DNA from: Coriobacteriales bacterium
GTDB taxonomy: Bacteria; Actinomycetota; Coriobacteriia; Coriobacteriales; UBA8131
Direction of reading: 5' to 3'
DNA length: 16,871 nucleotides
Assembly: GCA_031268525.1 (NCBI GenBank)
Contig: JAIRXA010000105.1
Span: 1-16,871, forward strand
Made by a program: the position numbers and the translations under genes
In this document: positions 1 to 8,500 of the stretch, piece by piece
How the letters are laid out: each line of letters begins with the position of its first letter
Position numbering within the stretch: the first letter of the stretch is position 1
The notes under the pieces: generated by a model
The model's database searches: none
What the model was told of the DNA's origin: nothing
What the model saw: only the letters and a program-made list of their open reading frames with translations

Positions 1-1350
1 ATCGCCTATGATCTTGATAGCAGTCTTGTTGGCTCCCACGGTACCGTCGGAGCCCAGGCCCCAGAATTTGCACATGATGGTGCCTTCGGGCTCGGAAGAA
101 AGCTGCGGGTCATAGTCCAACGAGGAATGGTTCACGTCGTCGTTGATGCCGATGGTGAAGTGGTCTTTGGGCTCGGCGGCAGCCGCATTGGCGAATACCG
201 CAACGATCTGACCGGGCGTGGTGTCCTTGGAGCCCAGACCGTAGCGCCCTGCGTAAATCTCGGGGGCGGCGGGGTTGCCGTAGAAAGCCGAGCGCACATC
301 GAGATACAGCGGGTCACCGGGCGCACCCGGCTCCTTGGTGCGATCGAGCACGACGATACGCTTGACGGTCGCGGGCAGCGCAGCCAGGAAGGCAGACACC
401 ACGAACGGACGATAGAGACGAACCTTCACAAGGCCGACCTTCTCCGTAGTAAGGAGATTGGACATCGTCTCCTCGATGGTGTCACAGACAGAGCCCATGG
501 CCACGATGACTCGCTCGGCATCGGGTGCACCCACATAATCAAAAAGGTGGTAGCTGCGTCCGGTACGCGCGGAGACCTCAGCCATATAGTCCTCAACGAC
601 ACCCGGTAAGGCATCGTAATAGGGCTGAGCGGCTTCGCGCGCCTGAAAAAAGATATCGGGATTCTGAGCAGTGCCACGCACAAAAGCATGGTCGGGGTTC
701 AGAGAGCGAGCGCGGAAGGCTGCCAACGCGTCGGTGTCGACCATCTGCGCCAGCTCCTCATAATCCCAGACCTCGATCTTCTGTATCTCGTGGCTGGTGC
801 GAAAGCCGTCAAAGAAATGCAGGAAGGGCACACGCCCCTTGAGGGCCGCCAGATGGGCAACCGCACCAAGATCCATGACCTCCTGAACGGAAGTCGAAGC
901 CAAGAGGGCGAATCCAGTCTGGCGAGTAGCCATGACATCGGAGTGGTCGCCAAAGATGGAGAGCGCGTGCGTCGCAAGCGTACGCGCCGAGACGTGAAAG
1001 ACCGCTGGCAGCAACTCGCCAGCTATCTTGTACATATTGGGTATCATCAACAACAAACCTTGGGAGGCAGTGTAGGTGGTCGTCAGTGCGCCGACCGCCA
1101 GCGAGCCGTGCACCGCGCCTGCAGCCCCGGCCTCAGACTGCAGCTCGGTCAGACGCACGGTCTGACCAAAGATATTCTTACGCCCATAGGCAGCCCACTC
1201 GTCAACATACTCTGCCATCGTCGAGGACGGAGTGATTGGATAGATCGCCGCGACATCGGTGAAGGCGTAGGAAACGTGCGCCGCCGCCGTATTACCGTCC
1301 ATCGTCTTGATGGTCTTGTTCTTCGAGAGGCTCTGTGTGCTGCTCGCCAT
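1..1350 (-). CDS. nifJ: Pyruvate:ferredoxin (flavodoxin) oxidoreductase, N-terminal 450 residues; 3' end outside window
   Basis: The frame is open from ATG at 1350 to the window edge, giving 450 codons of a family that is usually about 1170-1200 residues. The product oxidises pyruvate and CoA to acetyl-CoA and CO2 and passes electrons to ferredoxin. It is a cytoplasmic TPP and iron-sulfur enzyme typical of anaerobes. Visible hallmarks are YPITPSS (residues 37-43, N-terminal pyrimidine-binding domain), TASQGLLLMIPNMYKIAGE (about 94-112), FFDGFRTSHEIQKIE (179-193), and GLGSDGTVGANK followed by IKIIG close to the window edge. The start is supported by AAAGGGG at 1358-1364, seven bases before the ATG. 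The gene has its own upstream spacer containing a terminator, so it is probably transcribed separately from bioY. The TPP-binding and ferredoxin-like cluster domains lie beyond position 1. The family assignment is secure. Confidence 0.96.
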   Translation of the reverse strand, partial: MASSTQSLSKNKTIKTMDGNTAAAHVSYAFTDVAAIYPITPSSTMAEYVDEWAAYGRKNIFGQTVRLTELQSEAGAAGAVHGSLAVGALTTTYTASQGLLLMIPNMYKIAGELLPAVFHVSARTLATHALSIFGDHSDVMATRQTGFALLASTSVQEVMDLGAVAHLAALKGRVPFLHFFDGFRTSHEIQKIEVWDYEELAQMVDTDALAAFRARSLNPDHAFVRGTAQNPDIFFQAREAAQPYYDALPGVVEDYMAEVSARTGRSYHLFDYVGAPDAERVIVAMGSVCDTIEETMSNLLTTEKVGLVKVRLYRPFVVSAFLAALPATVKRIVVLDRTKEPGAPGDPLYLDVRSAFYGNPAAPEIYAGRYGLGSKDTTPGQIVAVFANAAAAEPKDHFTIGINDDVNHSSLDYDPQLSSEPEGTIMCKFWGLGSDGTVGANKTAIKIIGD

Positions 1351-1396
1351 GAACCTACCCCTTTCAATTACTCTGTTGACTGGCCCTACCGGGATG

Positions 1397-1436
1397 ACTA
1401 TATCCAGTATATCCGTATTTGACGCCTTGCAGCCAA
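1397..1436 (-). promoter_or_regulatory. Candidate nifJ promoter region with a tandem 9-bp repeat
   Basis: On the minus strand GGATATACT (1414-1406) is followed directly by GGATATAGT (1405-1397), two near-identical 9-mers in tandem. Each contains a -10-like hexamer (TATACT, TATAGT). TTGGCT at 1436-1431 could act as a weak -35 element for TATACT, but the spacer is 19 bp. The pair lies 47-64 bases upstream of the nifJ ATG and just downstream of the terminator, where a promoter is expected. The repeat could instead be a regulator-binding site. The hexamers are imperfect, so the call is tentative. Confidence 0.35.
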
Positions 1437-1466
1437 AAAGGGCACGCACGATGCGCTGAGTGCCCT
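1435..1466 (-). terminator. Intrinsic terminator between bioY and nifJ
   Basis: Reading the minus strand, AGGGCAC (1466-1460) and GTGCCCT (1445-1439) form a perfect 7-bp GC-rich stem around a 14-base loop. The T of the right arm is followed by four more T (1438-1435), giving a run of five T. This is a classical Rho-independent terminator shape. It lies 164 bases after the bioY stop and 85 bases before the nifJ ATG. It most likely ends the long upstream unit. It could also act as an attenuator if nifJ is transcribed from further upstream. Confidence 0.75.
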
Positions 1467-1488
1467 CTACCGAACGCCAACGTGTTGC

Positions 1489-1566
1489 CTGTCGGCTCCC
1501 TTATCGATGGCGCGCATTTATCCGCGACCGAATCCCCCGACAGCTCCGCCTTTGATGAGGCGAGCT
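1489..1566 (-). other. Predicted structured segment (nested stem plus bulged hairpin), unknown function
   Basis: CTGTCGG (1489-1495) and CCGACAG (1537-1543) are perfect complements enclosing 41 bases. Inside them is a weaker GG-CGCG / CGCG-a-CC pairing (about 1509-1529). Directly adjacent, AGCTCCGCCT (1542-1551) pairs with AGGCGAGCT (1558-1566) around a 6-base loop with one bulge; the two elements share two bases. The segment lies in the transcript between bioY and the terminator. It resembles no riboswitch or RNA family that I recognise. It may be 3'-UTR structure or part of an attenuator. Confidence 0.35.
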
Positions 1567-1596
1567 GGAGTGGATCGAGACGAGGCCCTCGGAAAC

Positions 1597-1638
1597 CAGA
1601 TATGATGTGACAGGGGGACGTGTGTCACATCATATCTG
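1597..1638. repeat. Perfect 16-bp inverted repeat overlapping the bioY stop codon
   Basis: CAGATATGATGTGACA (1597-1612) is repeated exactly in inverted orientation as TGTCACATCATATCTG (1623-1638), around the 10-base spacer 1613-1622. The bioY stop codon (1630-1632) lies inside one arm. The transcript would form a strong 16-bp hairpin at the end of bioY. There is no T-run on either side, so it is not a textbook intrinsic terminator. It may protect the 3' end of the mRNA, slow transcription, or serve as a protein-binding site. Confidence 0.8.
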
Positions 1639-2220
1639 CTCACGCGGCCGTACTACACTACGACCCAGAGCTGCCCGAACGGGCTGCGCGGCCAAGAGGG
1701 CAGCAGCAGCTTTGAGCAGATCGGGCACGATGAAGGGTAGCACGCAGGCCATCAGAGCGGCGGGTACGGTGGCGCCCGTGGAGACCACAAACCACAGGGT
1801 ACCAAAGAGGTAGTAGACAAGGATGATGACGAGTGTCTGCGCCCCATCAAAGGCCATCACCTGCCCCAGCGGCCAAACGTGCGCAGAGCGTGCCCTGAGG
1901 AAGGGAAGTCCACGCAGCGCCGCGATGAGCGCCACTCCAACGAGAAAGCCGATGAGAAAACCTCCCGTCGGCCCCAACAACCAGCTGAGTCCACCTCGAA
2001 AACCCGCTCCGACGGGCAATCCGGCGGCGCCGAGCAGCAGGTACCCGCTCACAGCGGCCAGCGCCTCTTTTGGCTTGAGGATCAAGACGATGAACATGAG
2101 CATGAGGCTCTGCAGGCTGAAGACTATTGGCCCAAAGGGCACGGCGATAAAGGCTCCCGCCGTCAAGAGAGCAATCGACAGACCGCACAGAACGAGGGAA
2201 CGTGTACGCGATTCATTCAT
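1630..2220 (-). CDS. bioY: BioY biotin transporter, S component of an ECF-type importer
   Basis: This 196-residue, very hydrophobic protein has about six membrane segments, which is normal for BioY. BioY binds biotin in the membrane and imports it, usually with the shared ECF ATPase and T-component module, which is not in this window. Family signatures are GAAGLPV (64-70), the GPTGGFLIGF loop (83-92), and PFIVPDLLK (162-170), whose Asp167 and Lys170 match the conserved D-x-x-K of the substrate site. The ATG at 2220 follows the stop of the upstream ClC gene by four bases, so translation is probably coupled; no clear Shine-Dalgarno sequence is seen. I see no BirA-type operator nearby. The stop lies within a perfect inverted repeat. 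The assignment is firm. Confidence 0.93.
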   Translation of the reverse strand: MNESRTRSLVLCGLSIALLTAGAFIAVPFGPIVFSLQSLMLMFIVLILKPKEALAAVSGYLLLGAAGLPVGAGFRGGLSWLLGPTGGFLIGFLVGVALIAALRGLPFLRARSAHVWPLGQVMAFDGAQTLVIILVYYLFGTLWFVVSTGATVPAALMACVLPFIVPDLLKAAAALLAAQPVRAALGRSVVRPREQI

Positions 2221-2224
2221 GGAG

Positions 2225-3490
2225 TCAGTCTAGCAGATGCGGAATGACCTTCTTTTTCCAAAAAACCAACTGCGAATCAAAGATGCCGACCTTTGCACTT
2301 GCCAGACAGGTCAGCAGAGCAGCAATTGACACATATATCACTGGGTATATCCCAAACATCTCACACGCAAGCGCTATAGCAGCAAGTGGCGTCTTACAAC
2401 AGACCGAGAGGGTTGTTACCAAACCAATTGCTGCGAAGAATGCATGAGGTGCTGTCTCCCACCCAAAAGTTGGAGCAAGCCAGGTACCGTATATACTGCC
2501 GCCGAAAAAAGACCCGGCTGTTATCCCAATAAAGAACATCGGGGTGATGACGCCACCCACGCCACCCCAATTCAAAGTAAGGGAGGTCAGGGCAATTTTG
2601 AGGAGCACCACTACTATCGAAGCGCTTATTCCCAGCCATATCATCTCTTCAAAGTAAGCATCTCCCAAACCAAGTGCTTCTGTACCAAACAGTAAGCCAC
2701 AGAGAGAGACAATGAACCCTGCGATCAAGGCCTTGATGTAGTCGTTGCCCCCAATTTTTGTATAAAGTTTGTTGAGGCCTTTCATGCCGAGAAGATAGAG
2801 GCAGGCAAGCGCACCCACAAAGATTGCGCAGGTCAGTACAGCCGGCAGAAGCGACGGCGAGAACCACGCGATACTCAAGGTCTGGTGGAAATAGGTAAGC
2901 CCGGTCAAACGACAAATGAAAACCGCGAGCAAGGCTGCCAACAAAGCCGGATACGCAGCATTGATCTGTGGGCGCCAAAAGATCATGATCTCGATTGCAA
3001 ATAACATTGACGCAATCGGAGCACCAAAGACCGCCGCAAAACCCGCCGCTAAACCACATACCAGGATAATCTTGGTGGAAGCAGCATCGAGTTTGGCGGC
3101 TCGAGCCAGATTCGTGCAGACAACCACGGCCAGGTATGAGGCAGGACCCTCTTTACCTGCCGATCCTCCAGCGGCAATGGTGAGTAGCGACAGCAGGGCT
3201 TTTGCCGGCCCCTTGACGAGCGATGAAGGAGGCGCATCATTGTTATAGGCGTGGATAACATGATCGGTTCCCTGACCGTCAGGCAGCTTAACTGTCAGGA
3301 GAGTCTTGTTGGTCCAGGTGCAGAACAGAAACACCAGGGGCAGCACGAGGAAATAGAAGGGAATACCCGAAACCTGCCCGATAGCAAAGTTCAAAAGATG
3401 CAGATAGAGACTGCAGATCGCGCCGGAGACCACACCGCTCAGCAGGCCGTAGGCGGTCAGACGGAGCACCAGAAGAGCTGCCTGTTTCAT
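2225..3490 (-). CDS. ClC-family chloride channel or chloride/proton antiporter
   Basis: Integral membrane protein of 421 residues with many hydrophobic helices, of ClC core size and without C-terminal CBS domains. The family moves chloride across the membrane, often coupled to protons. Numbering from the ATG at 3490, GKEGP (112-116) carries the gating glutamate and GGVGGVITP (309-317) is the GxFxP-type anion-site loop. The first selectivity motif, GSGIP in classical ClCs, is replaced by GQGTD (72-76), so the serine that contacts chloride is absent. This occurs in a divergent bacterial branch. The frame extends upstream to a TTG at 3556, but that would overlap the lipoprotein gene. The ATG at 3490 starts MKQAALLVLRL and is preferred, although AAGGAG lies too far upstream (about 30 bases) to serve it well. 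The gene is downstream of the lipoprotein by 34 bases and upstream of bioY by 4. Confidence 0.9.
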   Translation of the reverse strand: MKQAALLVLRLTAYGLLSGVVSGAICSLYLHLLNFAIGQVSGIPFYFLVLPLVFLFCTWTNKTLLTVKLPDGQGTDHVIHAYNNDAPPSSLVKGPAKALLSLLTIAAGGSAGKEGPASYLAVVVCTNLARAAKLDAASTKIILVCGLAAGFAAVFGAPIASMLFAIEIMIFWRPQINAAYPALLAALLAVFICRLTGLTYFHQTLSIAWFSPSLLPAVLTCAIFVGALACLYLLGMKGLNKLYTKIGGNDYIKALIAGFIVSLCGLLFGTEALGLGDAYFEEMIWLGISASIVVVLLKIALTSLTLNWGGVGGVITPMFFIGITAGSFFGGSIYGTWLAPTFGWETAPHAFFAAIGLVTTLSVCCKTPLAAIALACEMFGIYPVIYVSIAALLTCLASAKVGIFDSQLVFWKKKVIPHLLD

Positions 3491-3524
3491 GTAATTGATG
3501 TTGCCATCGTTCCCTGTGAGCTCC

Positions 3525-4046
3525 TTACAAACCGAACAGTCCTCCCAGGTCGCCAAACAGACCCAGGTCGATGGTTATATACCAGACGCCGTCGATGCGG
3601 ATCATGCTCATTGTTTCCTGCCAGGTCTGTTTTTGGCCATTAGACCATTCAGTCGTAAACTCAGCGGTTACCTTGGCACTGTCATCGCCGTTCATAACAG
3701 TGCTTATCTCACGCACGCTCATCGTGCAGGTGACCCCCTGTTCGTCCCAGTATTGCGTTGCATAATTACCCATGAGATCGCCCATCAAAGGTGTGAGGGA
3801 TTCAGCCATATCCTCAAAGCCGTCGACTCCTGTCACGGCACCACCAAAGGCCCCCATGATACCGGTGAGCATCTCGGTAATCCGTGGATCCATGCATTCC
3901 ACGAGGGCGTTGTAATCCAGGCGATTATAGGCATCGGCGAATTTCTTTACCGTGTCAAAGGGCTTGGGTTGTAGGCAGGCAGTCAAGGAGGTAGCACACA
4001 GAGTACACACCAATACGAGCGATAGAACTTTCCAAGATTTCTTCAT
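3525..4046 (-). CDS. Small lipoprotein, possibly NTF2-like/DUF4878-type fold
   Basis: This encodes about 173 residues. The N-terminus (MKKSWK, a hydrophobic stretch, then LTAC) is a lipoprotein signal peptide with the acylated cysteine at residue 24, so the mature protein should be anchored outside the membrane. The mature start, with FDTVKKFADAYNRLDYNAL, and the end, with a DGVWYI strand, resemble small NTF2-like or DUF4878 domains, which are often extracytoplasmic and of unknown role. The C-terminus is an unusual amphipathic Gly/Leu/Phe stretch (LGLFGDLGGLFGL). Two adjacent ATGs exist. AAAGGA sits only two bases before the one at 4049 but five before the one at 4046, so 4046 is preferred. 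The gene begins 17 bases after the metallopeptidase stop, suggesting it belongs to the same unit. The fold call is inference. Confidence 0.85.
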   Translation of the reverse strand: MKKSWKVLSLVLVCTLCATSLTACLQPKPFDTVKKFADAYNRLDYNALVECMDPRITEMLTGIMGAFGGAVTGVDGFEDMAESLTPLMGDLMGNYATQYWDEQGVTCTMSVREISTVMNGDDSAKVTAEFTTEWSNGQKQTWQETMSMIRIDGVWYITIDLGLFGDLGGLFGL

Positions 4047-4063
4047 CATCTTCCTTTCGTCGT

Positions 4064-5572
4064 TTACAAAGGTTCCTCGAGATTCGTGAAGGGGCTTTCA
4101 CCACAGTCCTGCATTCCAGTGAAGTCCATCGAATAGCGATCAAAGTAGGCGCGAAAGCCGATCCCATACTCATCTTGGCGCTGCATCAATTCGCCGAACT
4201 CACGACGAGCGCGAGAAAACTCTTTTGTGAAGAACAGGTACTGAACCTGTACCCAAGCTGCCATACCCTCATAGATCGGCAATCGCATCGTCGAACCGTA
4301 AAGCCGCTGTATCCCCTTTTCATCCCAGTTCTGGTATTGCCAGATATGAGTCAGCTCATGCGATAGCGTCGATATCAGTGCCAGTCGAGGTGACCCATTC
4401 TCGACGAAGAGCTCAAACGAACCATCGCGATTATGTTTGGCAAATCCGAGAACCCGCGCAGCCTGCTGGCCATGTTTCTTAGAAAACCGCAGCCCAATCT
4501 GCTTATGCAACTGTTTGGCATTGACCATGCGCAACTTGAAGTGTGGCACGATGCGAATGTCAAAGTAGTCCTGCATCATCTCCAAGGTCTTGTAGAAGAC
4601 CTCCTTGAACTGCTCCTCGGAACTCACGAGAACACGCGAGCAACGCAGACAACGAGCTCGTCCATCCGATAAACGGTCATATCCAACGCCGCTCAATTCG
4701 TCCCCGCAGAAATCACAGACATCCACCGAATCTGTATCCAGCTGCGCAAGGCGCTCGGCAAAACAGGCAAGCACCTCGCCAATACGGGCCAGCCAGTTTT
4801 GCTCCCAGGCAAGCTCCGTCACGGGATCAGTCTGGTTGAGAACCTCTTGAATCTCCTCAGCATAAAGAAATCCGGAACGCTCCGCGTTAAAATAACTCAA
4901 GGTGGCAAGGAAGCCTTCCGCAAGACTTTGCCTGTCGTTTTTCAGGTCGGCATAACGCAGGACGTTTTCGAGCTTGGCATCGCAGACAATGAAGATAATG
5001 TCGTCGGTATTGAGATTGTCGGCCAGGCGAGCCTGTTCAAGGTAGCCTTTCTTAAATCCCAGACGATCCAACTCTTCGACCAGCGACCGACAGACCTCAA
5101 GCGTTTCGAATGTCAGATTCGTATCTTTTGCACCAAAGTCCAGGTAGCTCGGTGGTTTATAGGATTCGAAAACCTCAAGATAGGCGTTCTTTTCCAAGAC
5201 AAGCGTCAATTGCCGTGCCAGCTCTTCAACAGATTCCTCGCCGACGAAACGCGCAACAAGTTGTACGCGATGCAACACCTGATGTGCAAGCTGTGCGAGT
5301 AACTTCGGGGTAACCTTGCTCGACAAAAGATTGAGCGATGGTGCGGACTCCGGCGCCGGATCCGAAGTTTCTCCTCTCTCAGGACCGAGCTCTTTTTTGG
5401 GCTCAGGTTCAGTCACAGGCTTGGGCTCAGGTTCGATCGCAGGTTCAGTCACAGGTTCGGTCACAGATTCTATCTCGGGTTCGATCTCAGGTATGAATTC
5501 GGACTCAGAATCCTGAGTACCTTCTGGCTGAATCACTTCATCACCGATCATGGTCAACCCCTGGTTCTTCAT
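4064..5572 (-). CDS. DA1-like zinc metallopeptidase with Cys4 zinc ribbon and Glu/Pro-repeat leader
   Basis: 502 residues with no signal peptide, so probably cytoplasmic. Order: an acidic Glu/Pro/Thr/Val repeat leader (about 25-60); a helical region (about 85-275); a four-cysteine zinc site, CDFC (286-289) and CLRC (308-311), around the turn DRLSDGRARC; then a peptidase domain with SHELTHIWQ (His405, Glu406, His409) and YEGMAAW whose Glu435 is the expected third zinc ligand. A LIM-like zinc site, a DGR-x-C turn and an HExxH protease with a downstream EG matches plant DA1 ubiquitin-activated peptidases and their bacterial relatives. The substrate is unknown. The ATG at 5572 (GGAAG upstream) overlaps the previous gene by 32 bases; the ATG at 5551, preceded by AGGGG, is an alternative. 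The position in the operon suggests it processes a component of the tubulin-like system. Confidence 0.8.
   Translation of the reverse strand: MKNQGLTMIGDEVIQPEGTQDSESEFIPEIEPEIESVTEPVTEPAIEPEPKPVTEPEPKKELGPERGETSDPAPESAPSLNLLSSKVTPKLLAQLAHQVLHRVQLVARFVGEESVEELARQLTLVLEKNAYLEVFESYKPPSYLDFGAKDTNLTFETLEVCRSLVEELDRLGFKKGYLEQARLADNLNTDDIIFIVCDAKLENVLRYADLKNDRQSLAEGFLATLSYFNAERSGFLYAEEIQEVLNQTDPVTELAWEQNWLARIGEVLACFAERLAQLDTDSVDVCDFCGDELSGVGYDRLSDGRARCLRCSRVLVSSEEQFKEVFYKTLEMMQDYFDIRIVPHFKLRMVNAKQLHKQIGLRFSKKHGQQAARVLGFAKHNRDGSFELFVENGSPRLALISTLSHELTHIWQYQNWDEKGIQRLYGSTMRLPIYEGMAAWVQVQYLFFTKEFSRARREFGELMQRQDEYGIGFRAYFDRYSMDFTGMQDCGESPFTNLEEPL
5393..5491 (-). repeat. In-gene imperfect repeat encoding (V/I)TEP / (I/P)EPEP units
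   Basis: The start of the metallopeptidase gene holds repeated short units based on 'ggttc(a/g)gtcacag' on the plus strand. They encode a run such as VTEPVTEPAIEPEPKPVTEP. The protein segment (about residues 28-60) is strongly acidic and proline-rich, so it should be an extended, disordered spacer. Such tracts often vary in copy number between strains. Confidence 0.75.
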
Positions 5573-8500
5573 TCAAGTCTTCCACTGCTCCGACCACATC
5601 ATCAACAGGCGCACCAGTGAAATCGCCCTTGAACCCGTCAGTCGACTCATCATCGGTGGCCTCTATCTCGCCGTTGGACGGCTCGACGTCATGCGGTGTC
5701 TCTTCCCCGGACGGCTCGACGGGTATCGGCTCCGTGGCATCGACACCGATAGATATGCCTGGATCTTCCTTACCGCCTTTCCCAAAGCGACGCTTCTTTC
5801 CATGCAACTTGTCGTCAATCCATTTGCGAATCCGTGCCCAAAACCCTAACAAAGGCTTCATCGATTCTTCGATGTGCGGATTCCAGTCTTCCGGTAATTG
5901 TGGCTCGGGCATCCGGGGCGGAGGGGTCTGGGCGGCATCGTACCATTTCAGAAAATCATCGATAATGGCCAAAATACGTGTCCAGCTGCGACGGAAGGCT
6001 TCGAGATATCCCAAATCGATATCCGCGTCTTCGAATATCAGGATCGAGTGCTCCAAAGCCTCAAGCTCACTCATACTCAAACTCGCCGCAAGCTCGGCAT
6101 CCAGTGCCAGTCTGACGGTCGCCTGCTGAAGGTTTTCTGAAACCGCCTCCGCGAACTGCGGCGCAATCACACCCGCTCGCAGATAATGGTGGCCCTCGGG
6201 AAAGAGCGTAACGAAGCTCTCCTCAAGAATCAGCGCGAGGAGAGTCAGGGCCCGCGAAGACAGACCTGGTGGGAAAATAATCTGCAGAAGAGATTTATTA
6301 TAATAACTGCGAAGCGGTAATGAGCTGATACGATGCAGGTGGGCTTTTTGCAGGTCACCTCGATCCTCGCATTGCAAATACCCCTGAGTAGCCGCTATGA
6401 AATCCGAGTGCCGCGAAATCAGTCCGATCTCGCCGTAACTCAACTCAGCACCGATAACCTGCTCAGTTCTCATCCCATGCAGACAGACATCGATGATATT
6501 CCGATAACTGACCCTTCCTTCGATATGGTCGGCGGCACGCTTCAGAGTCACGCTTCTGGTTGCTCCAAAAGCATCGTCACCAAAAGATTCGACCAGATAG
6601 TATTTGCCCCCAACGGTGATATGTTGCCCAGGTAGAAGCGTTTGATACAGCAAACCATAGAGACGAGCGCCAATATAGTGCCGATCATCTGCCTCATCTT
6701 CTTCATAGTAGTATGCTAGCTGCAGGGCGGCAAGGGTACACGCCAATCGAGCATCCTCAATCGTTGCGGGCAAGCGGTACCGACTTTCCTCAAGATACAC
6801 CTCACCGCGTTCATTCAAGGCCGTCGCAGCATCTGAGAGCAGCAAATTGGAGAACTGGGCGATGCCGATGGAGCTCTCAACCAGTTCAGAGAATGTATTG
6901 AGAGCATCCCCTGGCGCAAAATCAACCGCAACAAGCCGCAGTTCGTGTTCAATCTCGCTGATTGTCACCTCACGTGCTCGCATCAGCAAAAGAAGTTTAA
7001 GTGCCGCATTGCGCGGGGTTCTCACGAAGTCTGGTACGATGGTTGGAATTGCCTTGGCGTCCTCGATAAAAATAGAATCATTGGCAACCATATAATCGCG
7101 CAGCAAGTAGTCCTCAGAAATGACATTGACGAAATTCTGGTTGCGCCCACGCGTCAGATAAAGGCGAACCATGCTGTAGGCATTATTGTACTCATCCTCG
7201 ATGACGGCGAAATTATTGTCGCGTCGTCGGGCGCCAAAGATATTTGCGACGGCTTGCAGTCGCTGCCCCAAAGCTTCTTGGGTTCTCTCGATGTTCGCGT
7301 ACTCGCTGATCGTTGGATAATACTGACCAGCGATCCACCGTATGTCGACCACCGGGAAACGCGTATCAGAGTACCAGTCAACCTTCTCGACCTGATTTCG
7401 CAGGGCTACCGATGCCAGCTCGGTTCCACATCCCAGATACCGGGTAACATTGGGCAAAATACGGGTCTGCATGAAGTCGCCGGAAGTCGACCAGATCATC
7501 TCAGTACAGGACGTCGTCGCCATCTGCGGAGCATAGACTTCTACGAACTCCTGTCGCATGCAGTGAGAAAGGCTGTCTACCAAGCCGTCGCAGGGCCGAT
7601 CGAAGGCTACGACAACCGGAGCATCTTCGAGGCCACGCCGTCCCTGACAATACAGTGCGACAATACTCAAGCCCAATTGTGCAGTCGCCAAAATCGCAGA
7701 AGGCTGGGCGATCAACATCAGCCCAACTGATGCCAACCAGCTTGCTTGTGCGCTGAGTATCTTTTGGTTATAGATATCCGGCAAACGAATGATACCGATG
7801 TCGAGCATCAGGTCTTCGCTTTCATCCAGATACCCCATCCGCCATAAATCGGGAATCCCACTGATGTCCTCCAGGCCAGTCTTCAGCCACTCAACAATAT
7901 CCTCTGAAGCTGTGTCCGAGCCGATCAAAAGGAGCGCCTTCTGTTTATCGAGCAAACGCAGATAGAGCGGGAAGAGCAGATAGGCGGTATAGTCGTTATA
8001 GAAAGGATTACTTATAACGATGTTTTGCCCGTCCACTATCTTGGTCGCCGCATCCAGGTAATTGACATTGATCGGTAGTCCACCCTGCTTGATGCCTTCA
8101 AAATAGCTGGCCATTACACGTTGGCCATCGACTTCCGAATCCTTCAGACGCTCCAGCATCTCCAGACTCTCAGTCTGCTCGTAGCTGCCATCTATAAGGG
8201 AATCCGCCAATAAGCGGTCGCCAAAAGTGCCCTTCAGGGTGTTGCGAAGGAGGCTATAGTTACTCATTCGCGTACTGCGGTCGGCTTCTCCGAAGAGATC
8301 GATTTCCAACTCCTCGGCACTGGGAACCGCCAGAAACGTAAGTATCTCTGTCAGAACTATCAGGCATATCACAGGATAGAAGTGGATGGCGGCGATTGGG
8401 AGCCAGCTCAACGATTGAACGAGGGCAAAGACCAGCATCAAAACCAGTGCGACGGCAACATAACCAGCCTGCAAGAACTTCCTCAAACCGACATATTCTG

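Noticed and set aside
1376..1404. Plus-strand promoter-like pair TTGACT, 17 bases, TATATC
   Set aside because: The spacing is ideal, but the -10 element is poor and no plus-strand gene follows.
688..1422. Plus-strand frame of 244 codons
   Set aside because: It is antisense to nifJ, whose protein sequence is strongly conserved.
1606..1629. CRP-like half-sites TGTGA and TCACA in the inverted repeat
   Set aside because: The half-sites are 14 bases apart rather than 6, and the symmetry extends well beyond them, so a CRP site is not supported.
3491..3509. Six-codon leader frame (MATSIT) whose stop overlaps the clc ATG as ATGA
   Set aside because: It is an attractive coupling device, but AAGGAG lies 13 bases before its ATG, and so short a frame can arise by chance.
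6945..7730. Plus-strand frame of 261 codons
   Set aside because: It is antisense to the pseudo-helicase gene, with no known motif and no neighbouring plus-strand genes.
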